Assembly (NCBI GenBank): GCA_903953805.1
Contig: CAJBLC010000128.1
Location: 1-5,487, forward strand
Direction of reading: 5' to 3'
Length of the DNA: 5,487 nt
Source of the DNA: an uncultured Actinomycetes bacterium
GTDB taxonomy: Bacteria; Actinomycetota; Actinomycetes; Nanopelagicales; Nanopelagicaceae
Shown here: positions 5,201 through 5,487 of the stretch, in pieces
How positions within the stretch are numbered: the first letter of the stretch is position 1
Layout: every line of letters starts with the position of its first letter
The notes under the pieces: model-generated
The model's input: the letters and a program-made list of their open reading frames with translations, nothing else
What the model was told of the DNA's origin: nothing
The model's database searches: none
Made by a program: the position numbers and the translations under genes

Positions 5201-5487
5201 ATGGCTAATTTAGAGAAACACTCTTACGACGTTGTCGTTATCGGCGCCGGTGGCGCTGGACTTCGCGCCGCAGTAGAAGCCCGCGAAGCCGGCCTCTCTG
5301 TCGCAATCGTCTGTAAGTCATTATTTGGTAAGGCCCACACCGTTATGGCTGAAGGTGGCGCTGCCGCTTCCATGGGTAACGTCAATGACAATGACAACTG
5401 GATGGTTCACTTCCGCGACACAATGCGCGGCGGAAAGTTCCTCAACCACTACCGCATGGCAGAACTCCACGCGAAGGAAGCACCAGA
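5201..5487 (+). CDS. sdhA: Succinate dehydrogenase flavoprotein subunit, N-terminal part
   Basis: Catalytic subunit that oxidises succinate to fumarate at a covalently bound FAD on the cytoplasmic face of the membrane. The first 95 residues are present; the gene continues past the right edge. Visible: the dinucleotide-binding fold DVVVIGAGGAGLRAAVEAREAG (10-31, GxGxxG type), then KSLFGKAHTVMAEGGAAASMG (39-59), in which H46 is the histidine that carries the covalent FAD (the RSHTVSAQGG position of E. coli SdhA), and DNWMVHFRDTMRGGKFLNHYRMAELHAKEAP, typical of the actinobacterial Rv0248c-like flavoproteins. The ATG lies 19 nt after the sdhC stop. GGGGG (5185-5189) is 11 nt upstream, rather far for a ribosome site, so coupling to sdhC translation may help. 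The active-site residues lie outside the window. Confidence 0.96.
   Translation, partial: MANLEKHSYDVVVIGAGGAGLRAAVEAREAGLSVAIVCKSLFGKAHTVMAEGGAAASMGNVNDNDNWMVHFRDTMRGGKFLNHYRMAELHAKEAP

Overview
The window looks like ordinary core chromosome of an actinobacterium with moderate GC (close to half by eye). The best pointers are a five-helix SdhC of the mycobacterial Rv0249c type followed by its flavoprotein, a PknB-like kinase paired with a PP2C phosphatase, and the order pheA-serS-HAD hydrolase. The compact spacing, small overlaps, GTG starts and fairly low GC would suit a streamlined aquatic actinobacterium such as the freshwater acI lineage (Nanopelagicales). That placement is an inference from style, not from a marker gene.

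Layout. Left block, minus strand (1-1093): a PP2C Ser/Thr phosphatase and, overlapping its stop codon by 8 bp, the start of a PknB-type Ser/Thr kinase that runs off the left edge. An 87-bp divergent spacer (1094-1180) follows. Middle block, plus strand (1181-4128): prephenate dehydratase (pheA), seryl-tRNA synthetase (serS) and a Cof-type HAD phosphatase, packed with a 9-bp gap and a 4-bp overlap, so almost certainly one operon. Then comes a complete tRNA-Ser(UGA) gene with encoded CCA (4188-4273), preceded by a plausible promoter and followed by a strong hairpin. Right block, plus strand (4378-5487): the membrane anchor sdhC and the first 95 residues of the flavoprotein sdhA of succinate dehydrogenase.

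How the genes work together. The phosphatase and kinase form an opposing signalling pair made from one transcript. pheA makes phenylpyruvate for phenylalanine. serS charges serine tRNAs, and one of its substrate tRNAs lies about 0.9 kb downstream of it. sdhCA feeds electrons from succinate into the quinone pool. I see no mobile element, CRISPR array, phage gene or foreign-looking segment. Nothing here amounts to a new system. The points worth a second look are fine-scale: a probably leaderless pheA start, a tRNA promoter that puts transcription start near the mature 5' end, a hairpin and shared 9-mer ahead of sdhC, a Cys/His cluster in SdhC, and the short soluble form and tight kinase coupling of the phosphatase.
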